Positions 55,422-64,000 are shown, numbered from the stretch's first letter. The stretch is DNA of 64,000 bases from Myxococcus eversor (GCF_010894455.1 NZ_JAAIXY010000006.1:186001-250000); one strand, 5' to 3'. Notes: generated by a model from the letters alone, not told the origin. Numbers and translations are program-made.

Positions 55422-56945
55422 TCAGGCGGCGCGGCGCGCCTGCTCCTCGGCGGGATTCACCGCGGGGCTGGCGTCAGCGAGCTTCACACGGCCCGCCAGC
55501 CCCTGCAGCAGGCTGGAGATGCCGACGTAGAGGAAGCCCGCCTGGAACAGGATGATGAAGGGCAGCGACGTGTAGATGCGCGCGTCGATGGCGAACCACA
55601 GCGCCCCGGTGAAGTACGCCGCGAAGAGCAGCTCCACCACCGGCATCAGCGTCTTGCTGCCGCGGTACGCCTTCTTCACCGCGATGACCTTCTTGCCCTC
55701 GGCGCCCGTCTTCGGCGTGCGGGCGAAGCCCGACTGCTGGTTGAGCAGCGCCTCCGCCACCGCCTTGGCGTTGTTGATGGCCAGGCCGATGCCCAGGCTC
55801 ATCAGGAACGGCAGGTACTTCACCCGTTCCCAGCCCGTCACGCCCCGCTCACGCTGCGCGGCGACGTAGAAGAAGCACACGCTCGCCGTCGCGGAGACGA
55901 AGAAGGGCAGGTCCAGGAACAGCGTGCCGTAGAGGCCGTGCTGGAAGCGCACCACCATGCTGATGGGCATCAGCACCGACAGCAGCACCATCAACAGGTA
56001 GGCCATGTTGTTGGTGAGGTGGAAGAACGCCTCGCGCTTCACCGCCATCGGCAGGTCGCTCTTGAGGATGGTGGGCAACAGCTTCTTCGCCGTCTGGATG
56101 GAGCCCTTGGCCCAGCGGTGCTGCTGGCTCTTGAAGGCGTTCATGTCCACCGGGACTTCGGCCGGGGAGATGACCTCCGGGAGGAACACGAACTGCCATC
56201 CCTTGAGCTGGGCGCGGTAGCTCAGGTCCAGGTCCTCGGTCAGCGTGTCGTGCTGCCACCCGCCCGCGTCGGCGATGGTGCCCCGACGCCAGATGCCCGC
56301 GGTGCCGTTGAAGTTGAAGAAGCAGCCGGAGCGGTTGCGCGCCGTGTGCTCGATGATGAAGTGGCCGTCCAGGAAGATGCTCTGGGCCTGCGTGAGGATG
56401 GAGAACTCACGGTTGAGGTGCCCCCAGCGCACCTGCACCATGCCCACCTTCGCGTCGGAGAAGAACGGCACCGTGCGCAACAGGAAGTCCGGGCTCGGCA
56501 CGAAGTCCGCGTCGAACACGGCGACGAACTCGCCCCGCGCCGACTTCAGCCCGCTCTCCAGCGCGCCCGCCTTGAAGCCCTCGCGGTTGACGCGGTGGAT
56601 GTAGACGATGTCGTGGCCCTTCTGCCGGTGCCGCTCCACGCACGCCCGGGCGATGCCACACGTCTCGTCCGTCGAGTCGTCAAGAACCTGGATTTCCAGG
56701 AGGTCACGCGGATAGTCGATGCGGCACACCGACTCCACCAGGCGCTCCACCACGTACATCTCGTTGAAGATGGGGAGTTGGATGGTGACGCGTGGAAGCT
56801 CCTTCAAAGGGCTCTTGGGCGTCGGCAGCTTGAACTTGTGCCGGTAATACAGGAACGCCATTCGGTACCGGTGCGAGCCGTAGACTGCCAGCACGCACAG
56901 GACGCTGAAATAGACGCCCAGGAAGATGATCTCGACGGTGGTCAT
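55422..56945 (-). CDS. Processive family-2 glycosyltransferase (cellulose synthase/CslA-like)
   Basis: 507 residues. One helix at the N-terminus, a cytoplasmic GT-A domain, and about four C-terminal helices. The D, D, D, QxxRW pattern of processive enzymes is present: QVLDDSTDET, VFDADFVPSPD, TEDLDLSYRAQ and QQHRWAKGS. Such enzymes polymerise beta-linked sugars and export the chain; similarity is to glucomannan/mannan synthases more than to BcsA, as no PilZ domain is fused. Start is ATG 56945 on the minus strand. A good promoter lies about 170 bases upstream. Its product could be an extracellular polysaccharide. Confidence 0.9.
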   Translation of the reverse strand: MTTVEIIFLGVYFSVLCVLAVYGSHRYRMAFLYYRHKFKLPTPKSPLKELPRVTIQLPIFNEMYVVERLVESVCRIDYPRDLLEIQVLDDSTDETCGIARACVERHRQKGHDIVYIHRVNREGFKAGALESGLKSARGEFVAVFDADFVPSPDFLLRTVPFFSDAKVGMVQVRWGHLNREFSILTQAQSIFLDGHFIIEHTARNRSGCFFNFNGTAGIWRRGTIADAGGWQHDTLTEDLDLSYRAQLKGWQFVFLPEVISPAEVPVDMNAFKSQQHRWAKGSIQTAKKLLPTILKSDLPMAVKREAFFHLTNNMAYLLMVLLSVLMPISMVVRFQHGLYGTLFLDLPFFVSATASVCFFYVAAQRERGVTGWERVKYLPFLMSLGIGLAINNAKAVAEALLNQQSGFARTPKTGAEGKKVIAVKKAYRGSKTLMPVVELLFAAYFTGALWFAIDARIYTSLPFIILFQAGFLYVGISSLLQGLAGRVKLADASPAVNPAEEQARRAA

Positions 56946-57272
56946 CAGTGACGCTCAGCCCCTCCCGCGCAGCCCCCGTGGCCCGCGGTCCTTCCTTGCG
57001 TGGCGGCATCGGAATCCCGTCTCACGCCGACCGCCGCCTGCTGGGTCCGCTGAGCCCCCGTCCCGTATGTGCCCGAAAAGACAAGGCTTTAACCATCCAG
57101 GACTGATCGGCGCCGGACAATAGGGAGGCGTCAAGGACGTGTCAAATTATTCCCGGACTTTGAACGTTCCGTTCAGGTCCGGGGTGACACCTCGCGTCAC
57201 TGGTATTTCGAGGAGATCCAAGGGGTTGGCGCCGGGGCTGAGGCGGCGCCAGGGCTCGGACTACCCGGGGGG
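56946..57272. other. Intergenic region between ddl and the glycosyltransferase gene
   Basis: 327 bases without a gene. It contains the promoter at 57117-57145 and short AT-rich stretches (TCAAATTATT) unlike the surrounding DNA, giving a long 5' untranslated leader of about 165 bases for the glycosyltransferase gene. No recognisable riboswitch was seen. Confidence 0.6.
57117..57145 (-). promoter_or_regulatory. Sigma-70-type promoter of the glycosyltransferase gene
   Basis: On the minus strand a perfect -35 box TTGACA (57145-57140), a 17-base spacer and TATTGT (57122-57117). It is the best -35/-10 match that I saw in the window. Transcription would begin near 57110, leaving a long leader before ATG 56945. 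Confidence 0.65.
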
Positions 57273-58253
57273 TCAGCTCACCGCGCGGCGAGGCTCGGCG
57301 ACGGTGGGAGCAGGGGCGACAACGGGCGCGTCCATGACACCCGCCTCGTCCCGGGTCGCCAGTGTGAGGATGCGCTCGACGAGCTCCGGGAAGTCCACGC
57401 CCGCATGGGCGGCAATCTTGGACAGGAGGCTGGTGGGGGTGAAGCCAGGGAGCGTGTTGACCTCCAGCACCACGTCGTTGTCGGTGTCGGAGCACAGGAG
57501 GTCCACGCGGCCGTAGCCCCGGCAGCCCAGGGCACGGTACGCCGCGAGCGCCAGCGCCTCCACGTTGGCCACGCGCGTGGCGGACAGGCGGGGCGGGAGG
57601 AAGTAGCGGGAGCCTCCCTGGTACTTGGCGTCGAAGTCGAAGCCCTCGCGCGGGGTGGCCACCTCGCAGCTGCCCAGCACCTTGTCGCCGACAATGCCCA
57701 CCGTCACCTCGCGGCCGGGGACGAAGCGCTCCACCAGCGCCTCTCCGCCGAAGCGGCACGCCTGGGCCACCGCCTCGACGAGCGCCTGCGGCTCGTGGAC
57801 GATGGACAGGCCCACCGACGAGCCGCCGCACGCGGGCTTCACGATGCAGGGGAAGCCCAGGTCGCCGTGCAGCTCCAGCGCGCGCCCGGCGTCGTCACGG
57901 CCGACGCGGTATCCCTGGGGCGTGGACAGGTTGTGCAGGCGGAAGAGCTTCTTGGCCATGGGCTTGTTCATCGCCAGCGCCGAGGCCAGCACGCCCGAGC
58001 CGGTGTACGGCAGCTCCAGGAGCTCCAGGAGGCCCTGCACCCGGCCGTCCTCGCCCATGCGCCCGTGCAGCGCGATGAAGGCCACGTCCAGCTCCGCGGC
58101 GCGCAGCGCCCGGTCCAACCCCGGCCCCGCGAACACCCGAGTCACGTGATGGCCGCGGGACTCCAAGGCGGCGACCACGGCCGCTCCCGTCTTGAGCGAA
58201 ATCTCCCGCTCCTCGCCCCACCCGCCCATCAGCACTCCGACGCGCTTGCCCAT
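57273..58253 (-). CDS. ddl: D-alanine-D-alanine ligase
   Basis: About 326 residues, an ATP-grasp enzyme of normal length. Motifs: VGVLMGGWGEEREISLKTG at the start, ALHGRMGEDGRVQGLLELL, KPACGGSSVGLSIV (glycine-rich loop), and the metal/nucleotide end VVLEVNTLPGFTPTS. It joins two D-alanines for the peptidoglycan precursor. ATG 58253 is preceded by AGGAGG ten bases upstream. It ends 327 bases before the glycosyltransferase gene and is preceded by the lipoprotein gene. Confidence 0.95.
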   Translation of the reverse strand: MGKRVGVLMGGWGEEREISLKTGAAVVAALESRGHHVTRVFAGPGLDRALRAAELDVAFIALHGRMGEDGRVQGLLELLELPYTGSGVLASALAMNKPMAKKLFRLHNLSTPQGYRVGRDDAGRALELHGDLGFPCIVKPACGGSSVGLSIVHEPQALVEAVAQACRFGGEALVERFVPGREVTVGIVGDKVLGSCEVATPREGFDFDAKYQGGSRYFLPPRLSATRVANVEALALAAYRALGCRGYGRVDLLCSDTDNDVVLEVNTLPGFTPTSLLSKIAAHAGVDFPELVERILTLATRDEAGVMDAPVVAPAPTVAEPRRAVS

Positions 58254-58468
58254 GTCGATGAAACCTCCTGGGCCCACGATAGAGCACGACGGATGCCAAC
58301 CCCTCCCGGAAGGGAGGCCCCCCGGCTTGGCCCCGACAGTCCCCGTGGAGACGCGGGTTTGCGTCGGCAGGGGGGCGGCCGGGCGGGCGTGTCTCCGAAG
58401 ACACGGCGCGGCAACCGGACCACGCGAAGCGAGGGGCTGTAGGAACTACCGCCCCTCGCGGGCGAGGA

Positions 58469-58765
58469 CTACGGCCGGCCCGAGTCCACGGGGCCTGCGT
58501 CCACGGGGCCTGCGTCCACGGGACCCGCATCCCCCGTCCCGGGCCCTGGGGTGCCCGAATCGGTGCCGGAATCCGGGCGGCCCGCGTCGGGGACGGCGGA
58601 GTCATCACGGATGCAGATGTCGTCCTCGCAGGCGAAGCCCTCGAGGCACTGGTTGCGGTCGTCACACGGCTGCCCCTCCTCGTCGAAGTCGACGAGGAGG
58701 CTGCACGCGGACAGGCCCAGGGACAGGGCCACGACGGGAATGAGGAAACGAAGGGGACGGCGCAT
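58469..58765 (-). CDS. Small Cys-rich lipoprotein with repeat tail
   Basis: 98 residues. Lipobox LGLSAC, then a short cysteine-rich part (CDDRNQCLEGFACEDDICI, resembling the small Dickkopf/CXX-type motif common in myxobacterial surface proteins) and a tail of Asp/Gly/Pro/Ala repeats such as DAGPVDAGPVDAGPVDSGRP. It begins two bases after the stop of the 58768 gene's end, so it is co-oriented and probably co-transcribed. No function known. Confidence 0.7.
   Translation of the reverse strand: MRRPLRFLIPVVALSLGLSACSLLVDFDEEGQPCDDRNQCLEGFACEDDICIRDDSAVPDAGRPDSGTDSGTPGPGTGDAGPVDAGPVDAGPVDSGRP
58484..58528 (-). repeat. Three 15-bp direct repeats in the lipoprotein tail
   Basis: Units at 58484-58498, 58499-58513 and 58514-58528 (plus-strand GTCCACGGGGCCTGC, the third with two changes) encode AGPVD repeats. 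The count could vary between strains by slippage. Confidence 0.85.
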
Positions 58766-58767
58766 GG

Positions 58768-60681
58768 CTAGTAATTCCGGAGATCGTCTTCGTCGATGGA
58801 CGGCCGCTTCTTCTTCTCGTCTTCCTCGCGCTTGCGCCGCTCCTCTTCGTCGCGCTTGCGCTTGGCCTCCGCATCCGCCTCTTCCTGCTTGCGGCGCTCG
58901 TCCAACTCGCGGCGCTGGCGATCCACCTCTTCACGCCGCTTGCGCAGCTCCTCTTCACGCTGGGCGGCCTCGTCGTCCTTCGTGCGGCGCGTGTCCTGCG
59001 TGCGCGTCGTGGGAGGAGGCGCCACCGGCTCGGTCGTCGGAGGCGGCGTCTTCGCGGCCGGGGCCGTGGGCGTCGTCTTCGCGGGAGGAGCCGCGGGCGT
59101 CGTCTTCGCCGGAGGCGGCGGAGGCGGCATGGGCAGGGACTCACCCACGGGCCTGGTGCCCTTGGGAGGCGGCGGCATGCTCAAGGAGTCGCTCTTGCCA
59201 TCGCTCTTCGCCGGGGGCGGCGTGGCCTTCGACTTCTTGGGCGTGGGTGCGGGAGCGGGCTTGGAGTCACCGCCGCTGCCGCCACCGCCGGAGAAGGCGA
59301 ACCAGCCCCCCAGGCCCGCGGCGACCGCGCCGGTGAGCAGGCCGATGTCCGCGACGAGCGCGTACGTCTTGCCCGTGTCCTTGAAGTCCTGCGCGCGAGG
59401 GCTGGTCTGCGGCGCGCGGCGGAAGTCATCCTCCTTCGAGGACGCCTCCATGCCGAAGTAGATGCCGCCCGCGAGCAGCGCCACGCCAGTGGCCATCAGC
59501 ACGTAGCCCATCGTCTTGCGGTTGGAGCCGCCGCCGCCCGAGAAGTGCGTGACGGGCTTGTTGCCGGCGAGGCGGGCCGTGTCCGCGCCCACCAGGGAGG
59601 ACAGGAGCGCGTCGGAGCCTGTGGCCATTCCCTCGCCCGAGGGCACCGCGCCCACGGCGTAGGCCAGGTTGTGTCCATCCGTGACATCGAGCCGCAGGCC
59701 CGTCACCTGGAGCGGCGCGGTGCCCGTGCCACCGCGCACCAGCAGCGCCAGCACCTGGGACACGCCCGCGAGCGCACCCAGCTCCCGCAGGGCCACGTCC
59801 CGCTCCGACCCTTCCGGCTTGCGGACGATGCGGTCAGAGATGGCCTGCAGCGCGCGCATGGACGCGGCGGGGGCCAGCGTGAGCTTCGTGTCACTCTCGC
59901 GCGCCCGGCGCTGCTCCACCTCGAAGCCCGGCGCCATCACCGTCACGAAGTGGTCCGCGGGCGTCAGGCCCTTGAGCTCCACCGGAGACACGCCCCGGAA
60001 CTGGCCGTCCACGTACACCTGCGCGGGCACGGGCTCGGTGCTCACCGACAGCGTCCCCGTGGAGCCGGCCAGGGCCGCCTTGCGCTCCTTGTCCACGAAG
60101 GCCATGTCGTCCGGCGGGAAGAAGTTGGGCGAGAACTGGGCGCGAGGGTCCACCGCCAGCACCGCGCGAATCTCCAGCTGCGCCGCCGTGCTCTCGCCGT
60201 TGGCCACCTGCGAGGCCGCCTTCATCACCCGGGCGCGGCTCAGGTCGCCGAAGTTGCGCGACATGTCACTCGCCTCGAACGCGCGAGCCGCCGCGTCGAA
60301 CTGCTGGAGCGCCTTCTGCGTGTCCAGTTCGTCGTACGCCATCTGGCCCGCCTTCATCGCCTCGGCGCCCTCGGCGGCCTTCGCCTCACGCGCGGCCTTG
60401 CCCCGCGCGTCCAGCGCGTCGGTGAGCCTCACCAGGTCCAGTCGACCGGAGCGCGCCACCGACTGCTCGGCCCAGTACGCCAGCCGCGCCGCCTCCGTTC
60501 GTGATGTCGCATCCAGCGAGATGGCCACCACCGTCACGGAGGACGGTGAGGCGGTGGGTACTGCTCGGGGAGTCAGTCGGAGGGGGAGGCTCGACTGCGC
60601 GGCGGCGGGGCCCACGGCCAGCATGCCCACCAACCACCCGCTGAGGGCCGCGTGCATCGCGCGTTTGCTCGAAGGTCGCAT
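58768..60681 (-). CDS. PEGA-domain protein with Pro-rich and charged coiled-coil tail
   Basis: About 637 residues. A signal peptide (ALSGWLVGMLAVGPAAAQ) precedes a mixed domain (about 45-200), a PEGA repeat at about 205-270 (GTLSVSTEPVPAQVYVDGQFRG), two membrane helices (MGYVLMATGVALLAGGIYFGM and LVADIGLLTGAVAAGLGGWFAF), a Pro/Ala/Thr-rich linker and a C-terminal Arg/Glu/Lys coiled coil. It resembles other myxobacterial PEGA envelope proteins; the partner is unknown. ATG 60681 is chosen, with AAGGTG eight bases upstream; GTG 60684 is also possible. It is on the same strand and 68 bases after ctpA. Confidence 0.78.
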   Translation of the reverse strand: MRPSSKRAMHAALSGWLVGMLAVGPAAAQSSLPLRLTPRAVPTASPSSVTVVAISLDATSRTEAARLAYWAEQSVARSGRLDLVRLTDALDARGKAAREAKAAEGAEAMKAGQMAYDELDTQKALQQFDAAARAFEASDMSRNFGDLSRARVMKAASQVANGESTAAQLEIRAVLAVDPRAQFSPNFFPPDDMAFVDKERKAALAGSTGTLSVSTEPVPAQVYVDGQFRGVSPVELKGLTPADHFVTVMAPGFEVEQRRARESDTKLTLAPAASMRALQAISDRIVRKPEGSERDVALRELGALAGVSQVLALLVRGGTGTAPLQVTGLRLDVTDGHNLAYAVGAVPSGEGMATGSDALLSSLVGADTARLAGNKPVTHFSGGGGSNRKTMGYVLMATGVALLAGGIYFGMEASSKEDDFRRAPQTSPRAQDFKDTGKTYALVADIGLLTGAVAAGLGGWFAFSGGGGSGGDSKPAPAPTPKKSKATPPPAKSDGKSDSLSMPPPPKGTRPVGESLPMPPPPPPAKTTPAAPPAKTTPTAPAAKTPPPTTEPVAPPPTTRTQDTRRTKDDEAAQREEELRKRREEVDRQRRELDERRKQEEADAEAKRKRDEEERRKREEDEKKKRPSIDEDDLRNY

Positions 60682-60749
60682 CACTCGTTCACCTTTGTCC
60701 GCCCGCCATCAAACGGAGGTCTCGCCGAAAAGCAAGGGGGAAGGAGTCC

Positions 60750-62120
60750 TCAACGACCCTCGGCGCGAGCCGGAGGCCGTGCCGAAGTGGTGGTCAGCGC
60801 GTTGAGATACTCGAGCGAGACCTTGAGCGGGTAGTCCTTGAGGGCCGCCGTCGCCTCCCAGGGCGCCAGGTTCTCCGGCAGGCCCCGGGGCGCGGATGAC
60901 GACGGCGCGGAAGCGTCGGTGGACTCGGCGCGGAAGTGGCGCTGGAGGTCCTTCTCGCGCGGCGTCTCGCGGCCCGGCTTGCCACCGGGTTCGTCCGGCA
61001 CGACGTAGTCGGGGGTGATTCCCCGCTCCTGGATGCTGCGGCCCTTGGGCGTGTAGTAGCGGGCGATGGTCAGCTTCAGGCCGGAGCCGTCCTCCAGCTC
61101 GATGACCGTCTGGACACTGCCCTTGCCGAACGTCTGCGTGCCCAGGACGGTGGCGCGGCCGTGGTCCTGGAGCGCGCCCGCCACGATTTCGGACGCGGAG
61201 GCGCTGCCCGCGTTGACCAGCACGACGAGGGGGTAGTTCTTCTCCGTGTCGCGGTCCTTGCTGCGCTCCTCGGTGGCGTTGCGGCCGTCCCTGCCCCGCG
61301 TGGAGACGATGGGCAGGTTGCCCGGCAGGAAGCGGTCGCTCATCGCCACCGCCTGGTCCAACAGGCCACCCGGGTTGTTGCGCAAGTCCAGCACCAGTCC
61401 GCGCAGCTCCTTGCCTCCGTTGAGGCCGCGCAGCCTGTCGAGCTCCTTGCGCAGGTACTGGTCCGTGCGCTCCTGGAAGTTCTTCACCTTGACGTGGCCG
61501 ATGCCGCCGTACAGCTCGCCCTCCACGGAGACGATGCGGATGTGGTCCCGGATGATGGCGATTTCGCGGGGGGCAGTGAAGCCGTGCCGCAGGATGCTCA
61601 GGAGCACGCGTCCGCCGGCGGGGCCTCGCATCTTCTGCATGGCGCGCCCCACGTCCATGCCCCGCGTGCTCTCTCCGTCGATGCCCACCAGTTCGTCGCC
61701 CGCCTTGATTCCCGCGCGCGCCGCCGGGGTGTCGTCGATGGGCGCCACGACGATGATGCGGTCGTTCTTGCGCGCGATTTCGATGCCCAGGCCGCCCCAC
61801 TCGCCCGAGGTGTCTATCTTCATCTCGCGGAAGACCTCCGGCGGCATGAAGACGGTGTGCGGGTCCAACGTGTCGAGCATCCCCTGGATGGCGCCGTAGA
61901 CGAGCCGCTCCTGGTCCGGCGCCTCCACGTAGTTGTTCTCCACGTAGGACAGCACGCGCGCGAAGGTCTCCAGCTGGCGGTAGGTGGCGTCGTCCTTCTC
62001 CGCCCGCGTCGCTCTCGCGCTGTTCGCGGGCGCGCCCTTCTTCTCATCCGCGGCCGAGGGCCCTGACAGGAGGAGGAGCGCGACCAGCGCCGCGCGCCAT
62101 GGCTGATGGAGACCCGTCAC
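60750..62120 (-). CDS. ctpA: Carboxy-terminal processing protease (S41), exported
   Basis: 456 residues. A signal peptide (RAALVALLLLSGPSAADE) is followed by an N-terminal helical part, a PDZ domain (GIEIARKNDRIIVVAPIDDTPAARAGIKAGDE) and the S41 catalytic core: the serine lies in VNAGSASASEIVAGAL and the lysine in TFGKGSVQ. It cuts C-terminal tails of envelope proteins. Start GTG 62120, with AAAGGACG upstream. In other Gram-negative bacteria ctpA lies beside envC, as here with one gene between. Confidence 0.93.
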   Translation of the reverse strand: MTGLHQPWRAALVALLLLSGPSAADEKKGAPANSARATRAEKDDATYRQLETFARVLSYVENNYVEAPDQERLVYGAIQGMLDTLDPHTVFMPPEVFREMKIDTSGEWGGLGIEIARKNDRIIVVAPIDDTPAARAGIKAGDELVGIDGESTRGMDVGRAMQKMRGPAGGRVLLSILRHGFTAPREIAIIRDHIRIVSVEGELYGGIGHVKVKNFQERTDQYLRKELDRLRGLNGGKELRGLVLDLRNNPGGLLDQAVAMSDRFLPGNLPIVSTRGRDGRNATEERSKDRDTEKNYPLVVLVNAGSASASEIVAGALQDHGRATVLGTQTFGKGSVQTVIELEDGSGLKLTIARYYTPKGRSIQERGITPDYVVPDEPGGKPGRETPREKDLQRHFRAESTDASAPSSSAPRGLPENLAPWEATAALKDYPLKVSLEYLNALTTTSARPPARAEGR

Positions 62121-62177
62121 GTCGGTACGTCCTTTCGCGGTGAAGCTCGAAGGGGCGTCCCAGTCTATACCCAGCCC

Positions 62178-63038
62178 TCAGAGGCTCGACGCATCCGCGA
62201 AGCGCACCAGATGCGACACCAGCTCGTCCGGACGCTCCATCTGCGGCACGTGCCCGAAGCCCTGCACCACCCTCACCTGCGCATGCGCGGGCAGGTGGGC
62301 GCGGAACCAGTCCAGCGAGCGCGACGGCAGCAACCGCTCGCTGCCGCCCCACAGGAACAGCACCGGCATGGACAGCTTGCGCACCGCCTCTGGCTCCAGG
62401 CTGAGCCGGGAGGTCATCGCCTCGGCGGTGAGGGCCTTCACGGTGGGTGTGTCATAGAAGCGGCGCAGCTCGGGCGCCAGGAGCAGCGCCGGCAGCGGCG
62501 CCTGGTGGAACAGTCGCCGGGTGAAGGCACGAGCCTCCGCGGGTGTGCCCACCTTGAACGAGTTGAGCAGCGCGGTGCTCTCCTCCACCGGCAGCTCCGC
62601 GCCCGCGGGCGCCACCAGCACCAGGGCGCGCACCCACTGGGGATACTCGGACGCGAGGCTCACCGCCATCGCCCCGCCCAGCGAGTTGCCGACGACGAAG
62701 GCCGGCTCCTTCACCTCCTGCTCCACGAAGCCGCGCAGCACCTCGAACTGGTTGCGCACGCAGACCTGGCCGCCGCAGTACTCGGTGGAGAAGCCGTGGC
62801 CCGGCAGGTCCGGTGCGACGACGCGGGAGAAGCGCTTCGCCAGGCCGAAGAACGTCCGGCCAAAGCCGTTGGCCGAACCGCCCAGCCCGTGCACCAGCAC
62901 CACCGGCGGCCCCTTCCCCTGCCCCTTCAGCGAGTAGAAGTGCACCGATTGGCCCCCGACATCGACTGTCGAGGACTGGACACCTCGCGCCACCAGGACG
63001 CGCCGTACCGCCTTCTGCATTCCGCCCATGAGGTCCAT
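62178..63038 (-). CDS. Alpha/beta hydrolase
   Basis: About 286 residues. Typical features: the HGLGGSANGF oxyanion region, the nucleophile elbow GNSLGGA, and FGHVPQMERPDELV, with the catalytic His in the last. The substrate is unknown; lipase or esterase types share this plan. ATG 63038 is a fair choice; an ATG four codons later (MQKA) is an alternative. It lies between the EnvC-like protein and ctpA on the same strand. Confidence 0.85.
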   Translation of the reverse strand: MDLMGGMQKAVRRVLVARGVQSSTVDVGGQSVHFYSLKGQGKGPPVVLVHGLGGSANGFGRTFFGLAKRFSRVVAPDLPGHGFSTEYCGGQVCVRNQFEVLRGFVEQEVKEPAFVVGNSLGGAMAVSLASEYPQWVRALVLVAPAGAELPVEESTALLNSFKVGTPAEARAFTRRLFHQAPLPALLLAPELRRFYDTPTVKALTAEAMTSRLSLEPEAVRKLSMPVLFLWGGSERLLPSRSLDWFRAHLPAHAQVRVVQGFGHVPQMERPDELVSHLVRFADASSL

Positions 63039-63114
63039 GCGCTCGCCTGCTCCTCTCGTGCTGGGAGTCCGTTGCCTCAGGATAACAAGCCGTGAATCAC
63101 TTCGCCGCAACGCG

Positions 63115-64000
63115 TCATTGCATTGGAACCAGCCAAGAGGCCGGGTCGACGGCCTGCCCGCCCTTTCGGACCTCGAAGTAGAGGTACGAGCCCTTGAGCG
63201 AGCCGGTGTCTCCCACCTCGCCCACCACCTCGCCCGAGGCCACGGCGGCGCCCAGCTCCAGGGCGATGGAGGACAGGTGGGCCATGAGCGTGTGGTAGCC
63301 GTCGCCGTGGTCGACGATGAGCAGGTTGCCGTAGCCCCGCAGGGAGCCCGCATAGACGACGGTGCCATCCGCCACGGCCACCACCGGGGTGCCGGAGGCG
63401 GCGCGGATGTCGAGCCCCTTCTGCACGGTGACGGTGTTGAAGCGCGGGTTCACCACCTTGCCGAAGGCCACCTCGATGATGCCGCGCGCGGGCTGGGGCA
63501 GCTTGCCGCGCAGGGCGCCGAAGCCGTGCGTGGCGGGGGCCTCCTTCAGCTCTCGCACCACCTGGGACAGCTCCGCGTCCGCCTGCTCCAGCTCCTTCAC
63601 CGCGCGGCGGGCCAGCTCCGCCTCGCCCGCGAGCGAGCCCACCACCTCCTCGAGCGCCTCGTGCTGCGCGCGAGCCAGTCGCTCCTGCTCCTGGAGGAAC
63701 GTGACGCGCGCGGCCAGCGAGGACTGGAGTCGCTTCAGCTCCAACGTGGACTGGCGCTGCAGGTGGGCCACGCGCTGCACGCCGCGCAAGAGGTCCAAGT
63801 CGCCCGACATGCTCGCTTCCAGCGCGCGCGCCCTCCACACCAGCGCGGCGAAGTCCTCGGCGGACAGGAGCACCTCCAGCGGCCGGCGACGCATGACGCG
63901 GTAGAGGGTGCGCAGCCGGGGGGACAGGCGACGGAGCTGCACGCGCAGCGCCTCGCGCAGCAGCACCTCCTCGCGCTCGGCCAGGATGACGCGCTTGCGG
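63115..64000 (-). CDS. EnvC-like LytM-domain protein (degenerate), N-terminus outside the window
   Basis: At least 295 residues are present; the frame is open to base 64000. A long coiled coil (to about 150 from the visible start) is followed by an M23/LytM domain: GLDIRAASGTPVVAVADG, YGNLLIVDHGDGYHTLMAHLSS, GEVVGEVGDTGS. The metal ligands seem lost: the H of HxGxD is K (QKGLDI) and HLHFE is YLYFE. Such degenerate LytM proteins (E. coli EnvC type) activate amidases for daughter-cell separation rather than cutting themselves. It is followed by an alpha/beta hydrolase and CtpA. Confidence 0.85.
   Translation of the reverse strand, partial: RKRVILAEREEVLLREALRVQLRRLSPRLRTLYRVMRRRPLEVLLSAEDFAALVWRARALEASMSGDLDLLRGVQRVAHLQRQSTLELKRLQSSLAARVTFLQEQERLARAQHEALEEVVGSLAGEAELARRAVKELEQADAELSQVVRELKEAPATHGFGALRGKLPQPARGIIEVAFGKVVNPRFNTVTVQKGLDIRAASGTPVVAVADGTVVYAGSLRGYGNLLIVDHGDGYHTLMAHLSSIALELGAAVASGEVVGEVGDTGSLKGSYLYFEVRKGGQAVDPASWLVPMQ

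Overview
The window looks like chromosomal DNA from a myxobacterium, most likely a member of the Myxococcaceae. This is inferred from the very high GC content with strongly GC-biased third positions, and from a gene set typical of the group: a Ser/Thr kinase with PEGA repeats, an AgmX/PglI-type envelope protein, an FtsY with an N-terminal membrane anchor, many lipoproteins and several two-component proteins. No phage, insertion sequence, CRISPR array, rRNA or tRNA was seen. Genes are dense, and many start and stop codons overlap as ATGA or GTGA.

Layout. 1-2545: a truncated mechanosensitive-channel gene, then a CheY-like regulator coupled to a four-haem cytochrome lipoprotein. 2687-6150: two peptidoglycan enzymes (LysM lytic transglycosylase and an L,D-transpeptidase). 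6154-10630: a Ycf46-like AAA ATPase and a PEGA Ser/Thr kinase. 10752-15200: a four-gene LolCDE/MacB-like ABC operon with overlapping ends. 15488-20223: a small membrane protein, a PspA / orphan substrate-binding protein / coiled-coil operon, and a sensor kinase. 20233-29659: nucleoside salvage and uptake (amidohydrolase, cytidine deaminase, thymidine phosphorylase, and a BMP-type nucleoside ABC transporter), with a PilZ protein and a SET-domain protein between. 30008-34928: a REC-kinase with an abnormal phosphoacceptor region, an outer-membrane barrel candidate, and a deoC / DksA-like / phospho-sugar mutase operon. 35043-37824: two paralogous ComEC-like metallo-beta-lactamase proteins plus a DUF3006 protein in one overlapping operon. 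37983-42852: AgmX-like protein, FYDLN-type protein, a 54-aa small protein, a cupredoxin-like lipoprotein, a zinc-ribbon coiled-coil protein and RNase H. 42917-43313: RNase P RNA. 43545-48949: an amino-acid permease, an outer-membrane porin, a GadC-like antiporter and a glutaminase. 48972-56945: a lipoprotein, FtsY, an M1-like peptidase, three more envelope proteins and a processive glycosyltransferase. 57273-64000: ddl, a short lipoprotein, a PEGA/coiled-coil protein, CtpA protease, an alpha/beta hydrolase and a truncated EnvC-like protein.

How the genes work together. Two coherent pathways stand out. (1) Nucleoside catabolism: a BMP lipoprotein, a double-ABC ATPase and two permeases import nucleosides; cytidine deaminase and thymidine phosphorylase process them; the phospho-sugar mutase (a family that includes phosphopentomutases) and DeoC could turn deoxyribose phosphate into glyceraldehyde-3-phosphate and acetaldehyde. 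(2) Glutamine/acid resistance: a porin, a GadC-like antiporter and a glutaminase resemble the glutaminase-GadC acid resistance system. The right end (EnvC-like, CtpA, Ddl) is a cell-envelope module.

The most unusual sequence feature is a run of four 84-bp in-frame repeats in the linker of the nucleoside ABC ATPase. That gene also seems to lack any normal start codon and may start at a CTG overlapping the upstream stop. Other points of interest are twin identical GAAA-capped hairpins in the RNase P RNA, a 65-bp inverted-repeat structure at the end of the nucleoside transporter operon, and the MBL-MBL-DUF3006 operon.
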